From Treponema sp. (GTDB lineage Bacteria > Spirochaetota > Spirochaetia > Treponematales > Breznakiellaceae): a stretch of DNA of 7,295 nucleotides. Positions 4,453 through 7,295 of this stretch are shown piece after piece. The position numbers were made by a program, and so were the translations under genes. The notes below the pieces were generated by a model, which was not told where the DNA came from, searched no databases, and saw only the letters and a program-made list of their open reading frames with translations. Position 1 is the first letter of the stretch. The number at the start of each line of letters is the position of its first letter. The stretch is from assembly GCA_031257595.1 (NCBI GenBank), contig JAIROH010000131.1, positions 1 through 7,295 of the forward strand, in the 5' to 3' direction.

Positions 4453-7295
4453 ATGGTAAAGACGAGCAAGAAGCGATCCTATGTAGGAAAAGACATCCAT
4501 GACGTGATGGAACTGCCTGACCTGATTGATATTCAACTTTGTTCCTATGAGCGTTTTCTTCAGTGGAAAAAGCTGGGAGCGGGAGAAAGGCCGAATATTC
4601 AGGGCCTGGAAGAAGTGTTCAGGGCAACTTTTCCGATAGAGAGCCCCAACGGGGATATGGTTCTTGAATACGAGTACTATTCCCTGGACGAGGCGAACGT
4701 TAAATTTTCGGAACTGGACTGTAAACAGAAAGGGCTTACCTACGCTTTGCCCCTCAAAGCGCGGATCAACCTGATCTTTCAGCAGACCGGGGAAATCCGC
4801 CAAAAAGACATTTACATGGGGGACATCCCCATTATGACCGAGCGGGGGACCTTCATCATCAACGGGGCCGAGCGTGTTGTCGTGTCCCAGATTCACCGTT
4901 CCCCCGGCGTTATCTTCAGCCATGAAAAGGGAATATTTTCTTCCCGCATTATCCCTTACAGGGGTTCCTGGCTTGAGTTTGAGATTGACCAGAAAAGGGA
5001 ACTTATTTACGCCAAGATAGACCGCAAAAAACGGATCCTTGGCACGATATTTCTCCGGGCGCTGGGCTACGAAAGCCGCGAAGACATAATCCGGGCTTTT
5101 TACGCGGTTGAGACGTTCAAAATAAAAAACGACAAAGACACCCGTGAAAAAATAACCGGCAAAGTGCTTGCCAGCCCGGTATGGATTGCCGCCGAGGCGT
5201 CCGAAGACGGCGTTTCGGATGACGGTCAAAAGAAACTATACCGTACCGGAGACAAGCTTCATCCCCACAATGTCGATGAACTTCTCGCCCACGGCGTTAA
5301 GTCGGTGGACGTGATCAACTTTGAAGCGCCGGATTCGCTTAATTCCCCGATGCTGTTAAACTGTTTCGAGCGGGAGGAGATCAAGTTCGTAAAAGAAGAT
5401 TCTTCCCGCGACGAGCCTTCAAAAGAAGAAGCCCTTTCCGCGGTGTATTCGGTGCTGATGCCCGGGGAGTCAATCACGATAGAAGCGGCGGAAAAAGACC
5501 TTAACAGCATGTTCTTTACCCCCCGGCGCTATGATCTCGGCAGGGTGGGCCGTTATAAACTCAACAAGAAATTTAATCTTCCCTCTACCGAAGCGGATCT
5601 CAGTCCTACGAGAAAAGATTTTACGATCTCCAGGCAGGACATCATCGCCACGATGAAATTCCTTATCAAGGTGTACGTGGGGGACGAAAACATAGACGAC
5701 ATCGATCACCTGGGGAACCGCAGAGTCCGTTCGGTGGGCGAGCTTATGGCCAACGCGATGAAAGTGGCGTTCAGCCGGATGGAACGGATAGCCAAAGAAC
5801 GGATGAGCCTCAAGGAAACCGACACGATTAAGCCCCAGGATCTTATTTCGATAAAGCCTGTTGTGGCCGCCATAAAGGAATTTTTCGGCTCAAGCCAGCT
5901 TTCCCAGTTTATGGATCAGGTAAATCCCCTTGCGGAGCTTACCCACAAACGGCGGCTTAACGCCCTGGGGCCCGGCGGTCTTTCCCGCGACAGGGCGGGC
6001 TTTGAGGTTCGGGACGTTCACTATACCCACTACGGCAGGATGTGCCCGATTGAGACCCCGGAAGGTCCGAATATCGGCCTTATCGTATCGCTGGCGAACT
6101 ATACGCGGGTGAACGAATACGGTTTTCTGGAGACCCCCTACCGCAAGGTTGTCAAGGGCAAGGCTACCCCGGAAATCGAATACCTTTCGGCGATGGACGA
6201 AGACCGTTATTACATTGCCCAGGCTTCGGCAAAGCTTAACAACAACGGGACTTTTGCCGACGACCAGGTTTCCTGTCATCACCAGGGGGATTATACCACG
6301 AGGGCGCCGGAAGACGTTCAGTACATGGATATCAGTCCCAAGCAGATTATCTCGGTATCCGCCTCGCTTATTCCGTTTCTTGAACACGACGACGCCAACA
6401 GGGCGCTGATGGGAAGCAACATGCAGCGTCAGGCCGTTCCGCTTGTCTTTCCCGAAGCGCCCAGGGTGGGTACCGGTATGGAAGGAAAGTGCGCCTACGA
6501 TTCGGGGGTGCTGGTAAAAGCCCGGCGGAACGGGACGGTTGTCCGGGTTACGTCCGGGGAAATTACCGTAAAGCCCGACAGCAAGACCCATCCCGGCCCC
6601 CAGACAACCGCCGACGGCCTTGACATATACAAGCTTGTTAAATACCAGAGGACCAATCAGGACACCTGTTATAATCAGAGGCCCGTCGTCAAAATAGGCG
6701 ACAAGGTTGTTGCCGGACAGGTGATCGCCGACGGCCCTGCCACAAGGGACGGCGAACTTGCCCTGGGCAGAAACATCCTTGTAGGCTTTATGCCCTGGAA
6801 CGGGTACAACTACGAAGATTCGATCCTTATTTCAGAAAAAGTTGTCAAGGAAGATATGTTTACCTCGATCCACATAAAGGAATTTATTACCGAGGTCAGG
6901 GAAACCAAGCTTGGGCCCGAAAAGATCACAAGGGACATTCCCAACACAAACGAAAAAAGTCTTGACAACCTCGACGCCGAAGGCATTATCCGGGTGGGCG
7001 CCAAAGTGTGGTCGGGGGACATTCTTATCGGGAAAGTTACCCCAAAAAGCGAAACCGAAACAACGCCGGAATTCAAGCTCCTTAACTCGATATTCGGCGA
7101 AAAAGCCAAAGAGGTCCGCGATTCGTCGCTGCGGGTGCCCCACGGCAATGAAGGGACGATCATAGACATACAGCGGCTTAAACGAAGCGAAGGCGACGAC
7201 CTTAACCCCGGCGTGGACGAAGTGGTTAAGGTGCTTATCGCGACCAAGCGTAAACTCAGGGAAGGGGACAAGATGGCCGGCCGCCACGGAAACAA
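4453..7295 (+). CDS. rpoB: DNA-directed RNA polymerase beta subunit (3' truncated by window)
   Basis: The frame is open for 947 codons to the right edge; full-length beta is near 1,180 residues, so the last part is outside, with rpoC expected next. Recognised blocks include the N-terminal Leu-Pro-Asp-Leu-Ile-Asp-Ile-Gln (21-28), the rifampicin region Ser-Ser-Gln-Leu-Ser-Gln-Phe-Met-Asp-Gln (480-489), Pro-Ile-Glu-Thr-Pro-Glu-Gly-Pro-Asn-Ile-Gly-Leu (532-543), Tyr-Glu-Asp-Ser (787-790) near the catalytic centre, and Gly-Asp-Lys-Met-Ala-Gly-Arg-His-Gly-Asn (938-947). Asn503 replaces the Ser531 of E. coli, predicting natural rifampicin resistance. The start is uncertain: ATG 4453 has GGGG (4443-4446) at a usable distance, while ATG 4447, in frame, has no ribosome-binding site; a stop at 4438 excludes longer forms. 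Confidence 0.99.
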   Translation, partial: MVKTSKKRSYVGKDIHDVMELPDLIDIQLCSYERFLQWKKLGAGERPNIQGLEEVFRATFPIESPNGDMVLEYEYYSLDEANVKFSELDCKQKGLTYALPLKARINLIFQQTGEIRQKDIYMGDIPIMTERGTFIINGAERVVVSQIHRSPGVIFSHEKGIFSSRIIPYRGSWLEFEIDQKRELIYAKIDRKKRILGTIFLRALGYESREDIIRAFYAVETFKIKNDKDTREKITGKVLASPVWIAAEASEDGVSDDGQKKLYRTGDKLHPHNVDELLAHGVKSVDVINFEAPDSLNSPMLLNCFEREEIKFVKEDSSRDEPSKEEALSAVYSVLMPGESITIEAAEKDLNSMFFTPRRYDLGRVGRYKLNKKFNLPSTEADLSPTRKDFTISRQDIIATMKFLIKVYVGDENIDDIDHLGNRRVRSVGELMANAMKVAFSRMERIAKERMSLKETDTIKPQDLISIKPVVAAIKEFFGSSQLSQFMDQVNPLAELTHKRRLNALGPGGLSRDRAGFEVRDVHYTHYGRMCPIETPEGPNIGLIVSLANYTRVNEYGFLETPYRKVVKGKATPEIEYLSAMDEDRYYIAQASAKLNNNGTFADDQVSCHHQGDYTTRAPEDVQYMDISPKQIISVSASLIPFLEHDDANRALMGSNMQRQAVPLVFPEAPRVGTGMEGKCAYDSGVLVKARRNGTVVRVTSGEITVKPDSKTHPGPQTTADGLDIYKLVKYQRTNQDTCYNQRPVVKIGDKVVAGQVIADGPATRDGELALGRNILVGFMPWNGYNYEDSILISEKVVKEDMFTSIHIKEFITEVRETKLGPEKITRDIPNTNEKSLDNLDAEGIIRVGAKVWSGDILIGKVTPKSETETTPEFKLLNSIFGEKAKEVRDSSLRVPHGNEGTIIDIQRLKRSEGDDLNPGVDEVVKVLIATKRKLREGDKMAGRHGN

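Noticed and set aside
4384..5229. 281-codon open frame on the minus strand
   Set aside because: It lies wholly opposite the conserved rpoB coding frame, has no ribosome-binding site or recognisable domain, and is explained by the codon bias of rpoB.

Overview
The window is a bacterial transcription-translation locus, almost certainly from a spirochaete of the Treponema group. The + strand order is tRNA-Thr, rpmG, tRNA-Trp, secE, nusG, rplK, rplA, rplJ, rplL, rpoB. From memory this is the order in Treponema, and the RpoB has the Asn at the rifampicin site that is known from spirochaetes. The moderately high G+C and the many GC-rich palindromes between genes suggest a termite-gut or free-living type of Treponema rather than T. 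pallidum. That species-level placement is inference.

Layout. Positions 1-134 (minus strand) hold the start of a membrane transporter, probably of the major facilitator superfamily, running off the left edge. Positions 135-368 are a divergent intergenic region with two inverted repeats and a promoter candidate (310-338) facing right. tRNA-Thr(GGU), an AT-rich hairpin, rpmG (L33), another hairpin and tRNA-Trp(CCA) follow. Positions 800-1063 hold an unusual block: a perfect 61-bp direct repeat whose first copy includes the 3' end of tRNA-Trp, with nested palindromes. Then come secE and nusG.

The nusG-rplK gap folds into a three-way junction that mimics the L1-binding site of 23S rRNA, a likely autoregulatory site for the rplK-rplA pair, whose coding regions overlap by four bases. 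rplJ follows after 25 bases, with no room for an ordinary L10 leader. A 136-base hairpin-rich spacer separates rplJ from rplL. A 370-base non-coding, strongly structured spacer separates rplL from rpoB, which runs off the right edge after 947 codons.

Working together: L11, L1, L10, L7/L12 and L33 are large-subunit proteins, with L10-L7/L12-L11 forming the GTPase stalk. SecE is a translocon subunit. NusG and RpoB belong to the transcription machinery. The genes probably form one long co-directional unit, tuned by RNA structures in the gaps. The ordinary genes are clear. The candidates for something less described are the tRNA-Trp 3'-end duplication and the folded spacers around rplL.
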